From NCBI GenBank assembly GCA_033816765.1, contig CM066292.1, positions 3,596,001-3,660,000 on the forward strand: a stretch of 64,000 nt of DNA. The letters are read 5' to 3'. Every line of letters starts with the position of its first letter. The stretch's first letter is position 1. This DNA comes from Nothopassalora personata. Lineage: Eukaryota; Ascomycota; Dothideomycetes; Mycosphaerellales; Mycosphaerellaceae. Positions 55,312 to 64,000 of this stretch are shown in pieces. The notes beneath the pieces were generated by a model, which did no database searches, was not told the DNA's origin, and was given only the letters and a program-made list of their open reading frames with translations. A program made the translations under genes and the position numbers.

Positions 55312-58300
55312 TTACCCAACCCACCGCCTTGCACTCTTGAAGATCCTGGTCCAAGGCCCATACTCTCCCCATTCCTTCGCCTGCTCAGCTGGCAAATAGC
55401 TCGCAACCGCCTTCAAAATCGTCCTCTCAGGATGCGGCATCAATGCCAGTACTCTTCCATCAGGTGTCCTCACACCCGTGATGCCCATCGGACTACCGTT
55501 GGGGTTGAAAGGATATCGCTCCGTAGGCTTGAGGTAGTTGTCCAAATACCTCATACTCACCAGACCTTGGTCGATGAGTGCCTTCGGACTCGATGCGCCA
55601 GTTGAGAATTGTGCCCGTCCCTCGCCGTGGGCCGTAACGATGGGGAGCCGGGAGCCCTCCATACCGTGGAGGAAGACAGAGGGTGGTTGGTCAGGGGGAT
55701 TTGTCACCTCGACCATGCACACGCGCGCTTCGTATTGCTCGGAGATATTTCTTTCGAACGTGGGCCAGTTCTCCGCTCCGGGGATGATCTCTGTCAAACG
55801 CGACAGGAACTGACATCCGTTACAGACTCCTAAGGCGAATGTATCCTTCCTCTCGAAGAAGTTCTTGAACTCGTTCCGCGCCGCGTCGTGGAGAAGGACA
55901 CTCTTCGACCAGCCTTGGCCAGCTCCTAGAACGTCACCGTAGGAGAAGCCACCGCATGCTGCAAGACCGACGCAGGAGGCGAGGGAGAAGCTGCCGGAGA
56001 GAATGTCGGTCATGTGGACGTCAATAGGGCTGAAGCCAGCAACGGAGAACGCGAAAGCCATTTCGGCCTGGCCATTGACGCCTTGCTCGCGCAGGATGGC
56101 GACACGGGGCTTTTGGCGGATGCCGATCGTGTTGAGCGTAGAGCCCCAGGGCATGATGTTCTCTTCCGGCTTGAAGGAGAGTTTGTACTGTAAACCGGGG
56201 TCTTTGTCGTCTTCGAGGTTAGCTTTCTCGACGTCAGCGCATTCGGGGTTGTCTCTGAGGCGTTGCATGGCCCAGGATGTGTGGTGCCACTTCTGTTGGA
56301 GGTCTTTACGTGATGCGCGGTAGATACAGTCTGCGCCGTAGTAGATAGAGAGATCTTGTTTGGAGGTTTTCGGTACTGTGGCGATGGTAAATGGCGACAT
56401 TGGGGCAAAGACGCCGCGGAAGACATTCTCGTGCTTCTTGCGGATCTGGAAGACTGCGCCGAGCTCCTCGTTGAAAAGAGTCTCAATTACATCCTTGGGT
56501 CGACCAGAAGTGACAATACGATCCAGCATCAGATCCAAGCCACAGCGACCAGCAAATATCATCTCGACCAAAGTGGTGAAGAGTCCACCATCCGAGCGAT
56601 CATGGTAAGCCAGAACGATGTCTGATTCATGCAGCTGCTCGACAGCATGGAAGAAGTCCTTGATGTAGTCCACATCGTGGACATCAGGCGCTGAGTTGCC
56701 AACTTGTCCAAAGGTTTGTGCCAGTGCTGAGCCACCCATTGCCTTCTTCCCGCCAGCAAGGTCAATGAACATGAGCAGAGTCTCACCGACATCTTCATAT
56801 CGACGCAGAGCAGGAGTCCAAGTGCTGCTGAGGTCGTTGACAGGTGCGAACGCAGAGATGACCAGTGAGAGAGGTGCAGTCACTTCCTTGTCCTGCCACT
56901 TCGTCTTCATTGACATCGAGTCTTTGCCGACGGGAATGCTGATACCGAGTTCAGGGCAGAGCTCCATACCAATAGCTTCCACTGCCTCATACAGTGCAGC
57001 ACCCTCGCCAGGATGACTGCTAGCAGCCATCCAGTTGGCAGAAAGTCGAATCCTTTTCAGCCTGTCGTGGATGCTTGCAGCGGCAACGTTGAGCAGTGAC
57101 TCAGCGACAGCCATGCGAGCTGACGCTGCAGCCGAGATGAGTGCGAGAAGCGGCTTCTCCCCCATCGCCATGGCCTCACCAGTGACCATACCTGGAGTCA
57201 GTGAAGTGGCAGTGACCGACACATCGGCCACTGGAGTTTGCCATGGACCAACCATCTGATCTCGAACTGTCAACCCACCCACTGTGCGATCTGCAATTGT
57301 GATGAGGAAAGATTTCGAGCCGACCGATGGCAGCGATAGTACCCTTTCCGCGGCACTGTTGAGTACTGCAGTTGAAGTGGCAGGCTCTTTCGGTAGGTAA
57401 GTAGCAAGACTGCTGTCGAAAGAAGGCAGTACGAGCTTCCTCGAATCGACGGTCCTGTGCTTTTTCGGTGGCTTTCCAAAGAGCACGTCCATTGGCAGAT
57501 CAATTGGCTTGGCGTCAGAGCCATCCTCCGCATCTCTGTCCATGAGCACCAGTCTCTTCTCCGTTTGTGCCTGACCTACGATGGAATATCCGCACCGTTC
57601 ACGCTTGCAGATCTTCTTGAACGCATCAAGCTTATTTGGCGCAATAGCCAAGACATACCGCTCTTGCGCCTCGCAACACCAAATTTGCAGCGGACTGAGG
57701 CTGGGATCAGCATTGTCAATCTCGCGAAGCTCGAATGTAGCGCCGTGTCCAGAGTCATGCGCAAGTTCAGGCAGAGCATTCGACAGACCACCCGCACCAA
57801 CGTCGTGAATGAACTGGATCGGGCTCTCGGCGCCTCTCGAAGTGCAAATATTGATGACTTCTTGCGCACGTCTTTGAACCTCAGCATTGCCTCGCTGCAC
57901 GCTAGCAAAGTCGAGGTCCACGCAGCCTTCGCCGGATTGAACGCTTGAGGCGGCACCACCACCAAGACCAATGAGCATGGCAGGACCGCCAATCACGACC
58001 ATGTGAGCACCGACGTCGACTGATCCTTTGGTCTTGAGTGCATTGCCTGGTCGGACGGTACCAACACCGCCCGCGATCATGATAGGCTTGTGGTATCCTC
58101 TCACTTCGGTCTTGCCATCTGCAACAGGGACTTCCATAGATAGTGTCCTAAAGTATCCAGTCGTGCAAGGTCTCCCGAACTCATTGTTGAAAGCAGCACT
58201 GCCGATAGGTGCTTCGAGCATGATATCAAGACTGCTGGCCAGATGCGCAGGTCGACCTATGTCCAGCTCCCAAGGCTGCTGATGATCCGGAATCAGAAGA

Positions 58301-59397
58301 TCCGACACCGTGAAGCCCGCCAGTCCCGCCTTTGGCTTCGAACCCCTTCCCACAGCACCTTCATCTCGAATCTCGCCTCCAGATCCAGTAGCAGCTCCGG
58401 GGTAGGGCGAGACAGCGGTCGGATGATTATGAGTCTCCACCTTCGCTAGATAGTGCACCGTCTCCTTAGTCTGCTTCCACTCTCCCGCAAGCCGATCAGG
58501 CGCCCAAAGACTCCCACTATACCCCTGCAACACCGCAGCATTATCAGAATACGCCGAGATGACATGCTGGGGGTTCTTCTTGTGCGTATTCCGGACCATG
58601 CCAAATAGACTATTATACTTCTCCACGCCATCGATCGTCCACTTCGCATTGAACTGCTTGTGTCTGCAATGCTCCGAGTTGACCTGGGCAAACATGAAAA
58701 GCTCCACGTCGGTAGGATTCCTCTGAAGCTTGTTCGTATACGCATCAATGAGATAGTCCATCTCAGACCCATCCAGCGCCAAACCAAGAGCTCTATTAGC
58801 CTCCTCAAGCGCAGCACGTGGACCAGCAGGGTTCTGCAACAGCTGCACTTTCTGTAACGGGGCGGGCGGCGCCTGCGCAAACATCTGATCCAAAGCCGGC
58901 GGGCTTGTACTGATACTCTCAGTCATCCGGTCATGCAGTGAGTCCGGGTTTGGAATCGTCCAATTTCCATCACCATCAGAATCCGCCGTCTCAGATTTCG
59001 CAGCAAAAACCAAACCCCTCTCAACTCTCTTCACAACATTCCCCAGCCCACAAACCTGTGCAATACTCGTAGCTTTCGATGACCAAGGTGATATCGTGCC
59101 AGCTCGAGGACTCACATAAATGAGCTTGATCGAGTCATCCTTGGGTTGTTTTCCATGCACCACAGCATTCCTCGCGGCAGCATAAAGCTCATTGGTAGAA
59201 TCCGGGTAACTCCCATACTCCAGTAGTTGGTCCAGAGTCGAGATCTGCTCAGCCAAGAGCTCTCGTTGGGATGCGACATAGTGCACCCATATCGCGTGAA
59301 GGTCTTTAGCGCCGATTGCTTTCGCAAGTCGGGCCAGGCGGGAGTCGGAGAAAGCTGACGAGCCTGGGAATGCGTTGTAGACTCCTGCTTGTGACAT
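55312..59397 (-). CDS. ADE6: phosphoribosylformylglycinamidine synthase
   Basis: An intronless 1,361-residue enzyme (yeast Ade6 1,358). It makes FGAM from FGAR, ATP and glutamine, step four of purine synthesis, in the cytosol. Seen in order: an N-terminal domain ([20 protein letters not shown]), the linker and first PurM-like half ([35 protein letters not shown], GDxxxIGG-type [19 protein letters not shown]), the second half ([27 protein letters not shown]) and a class I glutamine amidotransferase domain from about 1085. In the last, the nucleophile Cys lies in [10 protein letters not shown] (about 1190) and the His/Glu pair near the C-terminus is MPHPERT. No breaks. It ends in FKSARRWVG. Confidence 0.97.
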   Translation of the reverse strand: MSQAGVYNAFPGSSAFSDSRLARLAKAIGAKDLHAIWVHYVASQRELLAEQISTLDQLLEYGSYPDSTNELYAAARNAVVHGKQPKDDSIKLIYVSPRAGTISPWSSKATSIAQVCGLGNVVKRVERGLVFAAKSETADSDGDGNWTIPNPDSLHDRMTESISTSPPALDQMFAQAPPAPLQKVQLLQNPAGPRAALEEANRALGLALDGSEMDYLIDAYTNKLQRNPTDVELFMFAQVNSEHCRHKQFNAKWTIDGVEKYNSLFGMVRNTHKKNPQHVISAYSDNAAVLQGYSGSLWAPDRLAGEWKQTKETVHYLAKVETHNHPTAVSPYPGAATGSGGEIRDEGAVGRGSKPKAGLAGFTVSDLLIPDHQQPWELDIGRPAHLASSLDIMLEAPIGSAAFNNEFGRPCTTGYFRTLSMEVPVADGKTEVRGYHKPIMIAGGVGTVRPGNALKTKGSVDVGAHMVVIGGPAMLIGLGGGAASSVQSGEGCVDLDFASVQRGNAEVQRRAQEVINICTSRGAESPIQFIHDVGAGGLSNALPELAHDSGHGATFELREIDNADPSLSPLQIWCCEAQERYVLAIAPNKLDAFKKICKRERCGYSIVGQAQTEKRLVLMDRDAEDGSDAKPIDLPMDVLFGKPPKKHRTVDSRKLVLPSFDSSLATYLPKEPATSTAVLNSAAERVLSLPSVGSKSFLITIADRTVGGLTVRDQMVGPWQTPVADVSVTATSLTPGMVTGEAMAMGEKPLLALISAAASARMAVAESLLNVAAASIHDRLKRIRLSANWMAASSHPGEGAALYEAVEAIGMELCPELGISIPVGKDSMSMKTKWQDKEVTAPLSLVISAFAPVNDLSSTWTPALRRYEDVGETLLMFIDLAGGKKAMGGSALAQTFGQVGNSAPDVHDVDYIKDFFHAVEQLHESDIVLAYHDRSDGGLFTTLVEMIFAGRCGLDLMLDRIVTSGRPKDVIETLFNEELGAVFQIRKKHENVFRGVFAPMSPFTIATVPKTSKQDLSIYYGADCIYRASRKDLQQKWHHTSWAMQRLRDNPECADVEKANLEDDKDPGLQYKLSFKPEENIMPWGSTLNTIGIRQKPRVAILREQGVNGQAEMAFAFSVAGFSPIDVHMTDILSGSFSLASCVGLAACGGFSYGDVLGAGQGWSKSVLLHDAARNEFKNFFERKDTFALGVCNGCQFLSRLTEIIPGAENWPTFERNISEQYEARVCMVEVTNPPDQPPSVFLHGMEGSRLPIVTAHGEGRAQFSTGASSPKALIDQGLVSMRYLDNYLKPTERYPFNPNGSPMGITGVRTPDGRVLALMPHPERTILKAVASYLPAEQAKEWGEYGPWTRIFKSARRWVG

Positions 59398-59979
59398 TTT
59401 TAATGGTGGTATGGCTCACGCCTCGGAGCAGGGAGGCGAATGTGGTTGTTACATATCTGAATAATAAAGCAAATCGTGGGGTGAAGCTAGCAAGCAATTT
59501 TGATCCACGTCGCTGCGGTGCCCGGGCCGCCCGATTGGCCAGGCTGCTCCCGAAGCGACTCGGTACGAGCGAAGGTCAGCAGGCACCAGAGGCTTAATCG
59601 CTGCTCCCAGTCCTTCGATCGCATAACGTAGAAAGTTGGCAGTAGGATGTCTAGTTGAGAAGGAAGTAAAAGTCCTCGAAGGCTGAAGCACAAGGCCGGC
59701 GGTTGCCACGTGACTTCGCGTCCATCTCGTGTTTGTATGTGCCTGCTAACCACATTCGGGCGCCAAAGATGCCGCCTCTTTTCCACGCAAGCAGCCTTCC
59801 ACTGCTATTTTAACAGCTATCCAGTCCTTCAACCTCGAATTATAATCATGGACATCTTGGATTCACTCAATTTGTGATGCCAGTGACGATAATGCTTCTA
59901 CGCGTTGTAATGAGGGAAGTCAACAGCACCTGCAGCTCATTGCTGAACTCGATAAAGCATCTGCAGATGGTTTTCATCT
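59398..59979. other. promoter side of ADE6, no gene seen
   Basis: It contains the ADE6 5' flank. Open frames of up to 99 codons overlap and look like chance; I see no known element. Confidence 0.4.
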
Positions 59980-60321
59980 AGAAAAGCAAATCGAAATGCT
60001 CGGTGTGGGCTTGACAAGACACCACTCTCTATTGCTCTGTAAAACGGCTCCATGACCGTCATTCAGGCGCTGTTTGCGAACAGAGGTCCCGTATATCGTG
60101 GTCAGCTCCTACACTGGGCCGCATCGCGCCAAAAGGATGATCGAACTGATCTGAAAATCAAACGAGGCGACTTCTACTACCCATCCGGCCGCAAAGAACG
60201 CGGCTGTTACATAGAAATTCTTGGGATAATGGAGTGCTTGGAAGTAGCTCTCGTGCTGATCCATCTAGGTATTCAAAAACGCCATGCTCACGCTCTCGCT
60301 TTGCTCAATCCCTCGTTGTGA
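59980..60321 (+). pseudogene. ankyrin-like relic
   Basis: In one plus frame around 60020-60120 the text reads DKTPLSIAL, stop TAA, NGS, then VIQALFANRG and GQLLHWAAS. This is ankyrin-repeat grammar (TPL.IA, then N/G spacing, then VxxLL-like helix, then LHWAA). The TAA could derive from CAA or AAA. The tail frame stays open to 60321 without further ankyrin text. No promoter, start or upstream repeats are convincing, so it is probably a fragment of a decayed ankyrin gene. Confidence 0.3.
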
Positions 60322-60395
60322 ACATAGATAGGTCTTCGTACACTCAGCAAGCCCACTAAAGCATTCATGCACTAAGTCCCCACTGTCGAGTCCCT

Positions 60396-62996
60396 TCAGC
60401 TGGAGGCACTACCCTTCCGACTGTTGCTCCGTGATCTGCCACCTCCAATTCCGGTCCCGCTGCCAGTATTCGTTGCTGCGGTACTCGAGCTTGTCGTCGA
60501 ATTTTGATCGCCTTTGCTTTTGCTGCCGTGCGAACGCTCCTAAAACACGCGCCCAATCCAATCAGAAAAAACACGCCATTTCAAATGCAAATAGAAGTGA
60601 AGTGTGGCTATGCAGACAGGTGATGCGTCGACCGGCAGCACAGATGTACAAAATGAAGAGGAAGAGAGGTATTATGTGGTTCGCAGGTGGTGAATAATGT
60701 ATGCTTAGGGACGAGGCGTCTTGAGGTCGTGCTCAGTTATCGCTCATCCACGTACCGAATTGGCATGCCTCTGTGTTTCCGCCCTTCGCTCGTCGTCTAT
60801 TCGTAGCCGGTTCATAGCAATCGGATCTCCATCGTCTGTGCGCATCGAATTTGTGGCTTGGTTGCCCAAGTTCGCTTGGGGTGGCTTCACTGCGGGAGCG
60901 TGGCCGTTTTGCTTCATCTGCTCAGCCAATTGACTGAGTCGGTCCCACTTGGCTTGTCGATTCGCCTTGAGAGCCTCAAGGTTGTTCTGCTGCTCTGTGT
61001 ATTCGTGCGAGCATTCGTCGAAAAGTTGTGGGTTCACTTCCATGAACAGTTTCATGGCGTTGTACACCATGCCGTGGATAGTTCTGTGAGTGTTGTCAGC
61101 GTGCGCATTGCGAGCCACACGTCTATCGCGACATACCTGTTCCAGTGTCCTTTCGAGTTCTCGTAGAGCGGCGCAAACATGATCGGCAAGATCACATCGA
61201 CATTGTCACTGACAAGATTGCAGAAGTACTCGTTGTTCCAGAAGTACAACGCTCGTTCGGCGACCTAATTCTAGTCAGCGTACAGTCGCAGGTAATGTAG
61301 TTGATCCGACGACATACCTGGAAGTGTGGGCTCGCCACGCTCTTCGCCAGCTGGTTGAACAAAGGTTCCTGAACTTTGGCAAACTCTGCGGGATCCATCA
61401 CCTCGAAGATGTCTTCGACTTCGTTCAAAAACATGACTTCCTTGGTGCTGTTGACCTTGGGCCAGTACCGCAACAGTCCCAGAACGACCTCTTCCGTGAG
61501 CGCTGCATCCTTCTCCAGGAATTGGACAATACAATACGCCAGCTGGGGATGGTACATGCTGAGACTCTTAACTTTGTGCAAGGGTATGAGCACTCTGGTG
61601 AGGAACAGCTTGTGTTCTTCTTTGAGCGGTAGTGCAAAGCCGTTGATGATAGAACCCAATATCTCTAACAGTTCAGCAATGCCGTTGAATCGCTCTGTCT
61701 CGTAGATGAATTGGAAGAAGACGTTGTTGATGCTTCGTCTGATGTAAGATCGCAAGTTGAGGAACTTTCCGTATATCCTGTGCAGGGTGGTCTTGAGGAA
61801 ATCCCTTTCCCGGGGGTCCTCAGAGTCGAACAGCTCAAGCAGCTGCAACACAAACTGATGATCGATGTACTGCTTCGCATAGTTGGTGTTGAAGTCCTGG
61901 CTTTCGATGAAGCGGAGGAAGAACTCGTAGACGACTTGAATGTGTGGCCAGGCGACTTCCAGTACCGGCTCGTCTTCCTCGGGGTCGAAGGCCTCTCCTT
62001 GTGGGTTCATTGGCGGTGGAATTGGTCTGAACAAGTTCTTGGCGAACATCTCCACCACACGAGGGTACATGGGTTCTGAAATGACCTGTCGGTTCTGCGC
62101 GACGTAGTCCAGCAGCTCGTGCAGCGCCAAACGCTTAATCTCCTTCGACTTCATGTCACCCGAAGCATCGTTGAAGTCAAATATGATGTTACACTGGTCC
62201 AGCTTTTGCATAAACAACTCGGCCCGTCTGTTAGGGGGAACCTCGTGGAAACCAGGCAGCTTCTCGAGCTCACGTTGTCGTTGGTCGGAGATGTCGAAGC
62301 GCGATGAGTGCTGTCGCTTAGGGGTTCTAAGTCCTTCCGGTACTGTGTCTTTAGGCGTAGCCTGCAGGCGGTCGAAGAGTAAGCTCTTCTGGCCAGCCTT
62401 GGGAGGCGCGAGGTCGTGCGGCATGGTCTCGGCGGCACCGGGAGGTGGCACTTGCTGTCTCATGTTAGCATTGGGCATGTCTCTTCGCAATGGGGACAGC
62501 ACTGGTCGACGAACCGGTGCGCTCGGCGAGATTACCACACTGGGAGGGAGGGCGCCGAGTCTACCGGGCGTTGACGGTCCCTGCTGGTTCTGTCCGCCAA
62601 CCGACTGCTGCCCGTTGAAGCTGGCGCCGTGCTGTTGGAAGCTGCCCGACTGCGGCCCTGCGGTATTGTTGGCGTTCATGTTGTTAGCTGTGCCGGGCAT
62701 TGGCGCAGCAGGATGCGACTGCGTGGGTGCATCGGTGGGGAGGGGCTTGTTCCGCTGATCGACGAGGTTGCTGGTGGAGGACGTCGGTGTGGCATGGGCA
62801 GAGCCGGCGGGGGACTGGTTAGCCGGCGAGGCAGTACCTGAGGAGTCCTTCTTCTTGGCGAGCTTGTTGCCATCTCGGTCCTTTGCACGCGAGAGCTGCT
62901 CATGCTATTAACGTCTGCCATCAATACCTCCGCGGCGCCGCTGCATGCATGTGTCAGGGAAGGAGTGCTTACCACGCGCTGTCGGAAGCCCTTCAT
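60396..62996 (-). CDS. RTS1: PP2A regulatory subunit B56 (B' delta type)
   Basis: Five exons: 62996-62973 (MKGFRQRV), 62895-61318, 61264-61137, 61083-60756 and 60539-60396. Phases agree throughout and the total is 733 residues. The third exon begins [14 protein letters not shown] and the fourth joins to give [13 protein letters not shown], both diagnostic of B56. The core HEAT-like solenoid (about 170-590) starts [20 protein letters not shown] and includes [15 protein letters not shown] and [22 protein letters not shown]. The last exon, after a 216-bp intron, adds a Ser/Gly/basic tail ([10 protein letters not shown]...GGGRSRSNS). The N-terminus is disordered. Fungal Rts1 directs PP2A to the kinetochore, bud neck and stress targets. 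The exon 1 acceptor could alternatively be 18 nt later, also in frame. Confidence 0.93.
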
Positions 62997-63797
62997 GCTG
63001 TGTGTGTATGTGTGTGCGCCCAGCGGGAGCGAGTCCGCGCTCTCCCTTGTGAATCGTCCTCAATGCTGCGCTCCTGCAAGACACGGGCCCGGCCCTGTGG
63101 AGCGCGTGATGCGAGCTCTTGCCGTGCCAGCGCCAGCGAGAATGCGAGAGCTGCGATGCGAGGGGCGTGTTGCGGCGCAAGCGTTTCGAGAAAGGGAGGG
63201 GCCACGTGACTCGAGGATGGGTGAACAGGAGGACCAAGCAGCGGTGGTCGGGTGCGGGCGTAGGGTGGTGGTGCAGGGGCGATGAGGACCTGGCTCGTGG
63301 ACGCGGGAGGATCTGGCGTTGTTGACGATGACCGCTGATATCAGGCAGTTCTTGGCTGGAGTCCCTGACCCTGACTCGCCGTGTGGTGCTCCGACGTGCT
63401 GCAGCGGCGATGAGGTCGAGTCGGGGGCTAATAAGAGGAGTGTCTCGCACATCCACTGGGCGGTCACGGGGAGAATGCGTCGATGTGGGAATTGGCTGTG
63501 GACATGATCATGGCACAACACATGCAGCTTCGAAGGCGCGGCGGTGCAATGCAATGCTTCTTCCGGTGCAGCAGAACAAGCAGCACGGAGTGGGGAAAAG
63601 TTCTGAAACAAACCACAGCTATGTCCTCTCCAGAGCACTTGCTGCTGGCTACACCAGCACCACCAGCACCACCGCCGTCACCCGTCACCACCGCCATCAC
63701 CACCGCTGACTTGTGCAGCATCCACGTGACGCCTCCACAGCTCTCTCTCTCTCTCTCTCTCCACCACATCTGCGTAGCCCGCCACACCACCAACAAC
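62997..63797. promoter_or_regulatory. divergent promoter region, RTS1/TFIIIC5
   Basis: About 800 bp between two divergent start codons. It carries a pyrimidine-rich CT run just before the plus-strand gene and a CAC/CCA-rich stretch near 63650-63710. Long open frames here are GC-rich chance frames. Confidence 0.5.
63741..63761 (+). repeat. (CT)n microsatellite
   Basis: Ten CT dinucleotides in a row, about 40 bp before the start codon of the TFIIIC5 gene, in its likely 5' leader. CT-rich tracts are common near fungal transcription start sites. Confidence 0.9.
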
Positions 63798-64000
63798 ATG
63801 GCGCGACCGCGCGAACAGCCCACGCGTGTCCACAACGTCCCCGCCACCAGGCTGGTGAGCGTCGAGCATCCAGGTATCGTGCACAACCTCGACAGAGGCC
63901 TGAAGTCGTTGGGTGGCGAGGCTCAGCTCAAGCATGTGAGTGGCGGTATGTATATCGTGTAAATGGTCGCATTCTCACACCACGGTAGGTGCTCGAGCAC
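63798..64000 (+). CDS. TFIIIC subunit 5-like (Tfc1/Sfc1), 5' end only
   Basis: Exon 1 is 63798-63935 (MARPREQPTRVHNVPATRLV..., 46 codons). It is followed by a 53-bp intron (GTGAGT to GGTAG) and the first four codons of exon 2 (VLEH) at the window edge. The segment VSVEHPGIVHNLDRGLKSLGG is the conserved N-terminus of transcription factor IIIC subunit 5, where the family has V.VEHP.IV.N.D..I.TLGG. This subunit contacts the A-box side of RNA polymerase III promoters. The rest of the gene lies outside the window. Confidence 0.85.

Noticed and set aside
63719..63760. Possible CRISPR-like or phage-like repeat at the CT tract
   Set aside because: A simple dinucleotide microsatellite in a eukaryotic leader; no spacers or direct-repeat structure.

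Overview
The window is nuclear DNA from a filamentous ascomycete (Pezizomycotina). Genes are dense, lie on both strands and carry short GT-AG introns of about 49-125 bp (one of 216 bp). The families include a HET-domain protein, an NmrA-like protein, GPI-anchored surface proteins and fungal forms of Cyk3, Rvs161/Hob3, Kae1, Ulp2 and Rts1. A dothideomycete, possibly a plant-associated Mycosphaerellales-type fungus, is my guess and cannot be proved from the sequence alone.

Layout. 0-24 kb is mostly conserved housekeeping: a chromodomain/HDA1-complex-subunit fusion protein, a GFA-family (CENP-V/GFA fold) protein, a WD40-inositol 5-phosphatase, a CHY zinc-finger protein with a 5-nt first coding exon, a frameshifted S28 carboxypeptidase, a class II eIF4E (4EHP type), a Ulp2-type SUMO protease and an NmrA-like protein. 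24.3-27.3 kb is accessory: a 0.6-kb MITE-like element with about 100-bp terminal inverted repeats sits about 20 bp from the 3' end of a three-exon gene for a small secreted 10-cysteine protein. This gene is visible only after splicing and is a candidate effector. 27.3-43.8 kb holds a gamma-glutamylcyclotransferase-like protein, Cyk3, Kae1, a BAR-domain protein whose BAR fold is split by about 520 disordered residues, several hypotheticals, a tRNA-like relic and a fasciclin protein.

44-54 kb looks like a cell-surface/self-recognition neighbourhood: a HET-domain gene, two tandem paralogous Ser/Thr-rich surface proteins with beta-type repeats and hydrophobic C-termini (one disrupted by frameshifts), and a membrane-anchored pepsin-fold protein that lacks its first catalytic Asp. 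55-64 kb returns to housekeeping: FGAM synthase (ADE6), the PP2A B56 subunit (RTS1) and the 5' end of a divergent TFIIIC subunit 5 gene.

Several accessory genes carry 1-4 nt frameshifts or in-frame stops. They may be real decay or assembly error, and raw reads would decide. Exon coordinates were derived by hand from reading frame, splice consensus and family conservation; they are not transcript-backed.
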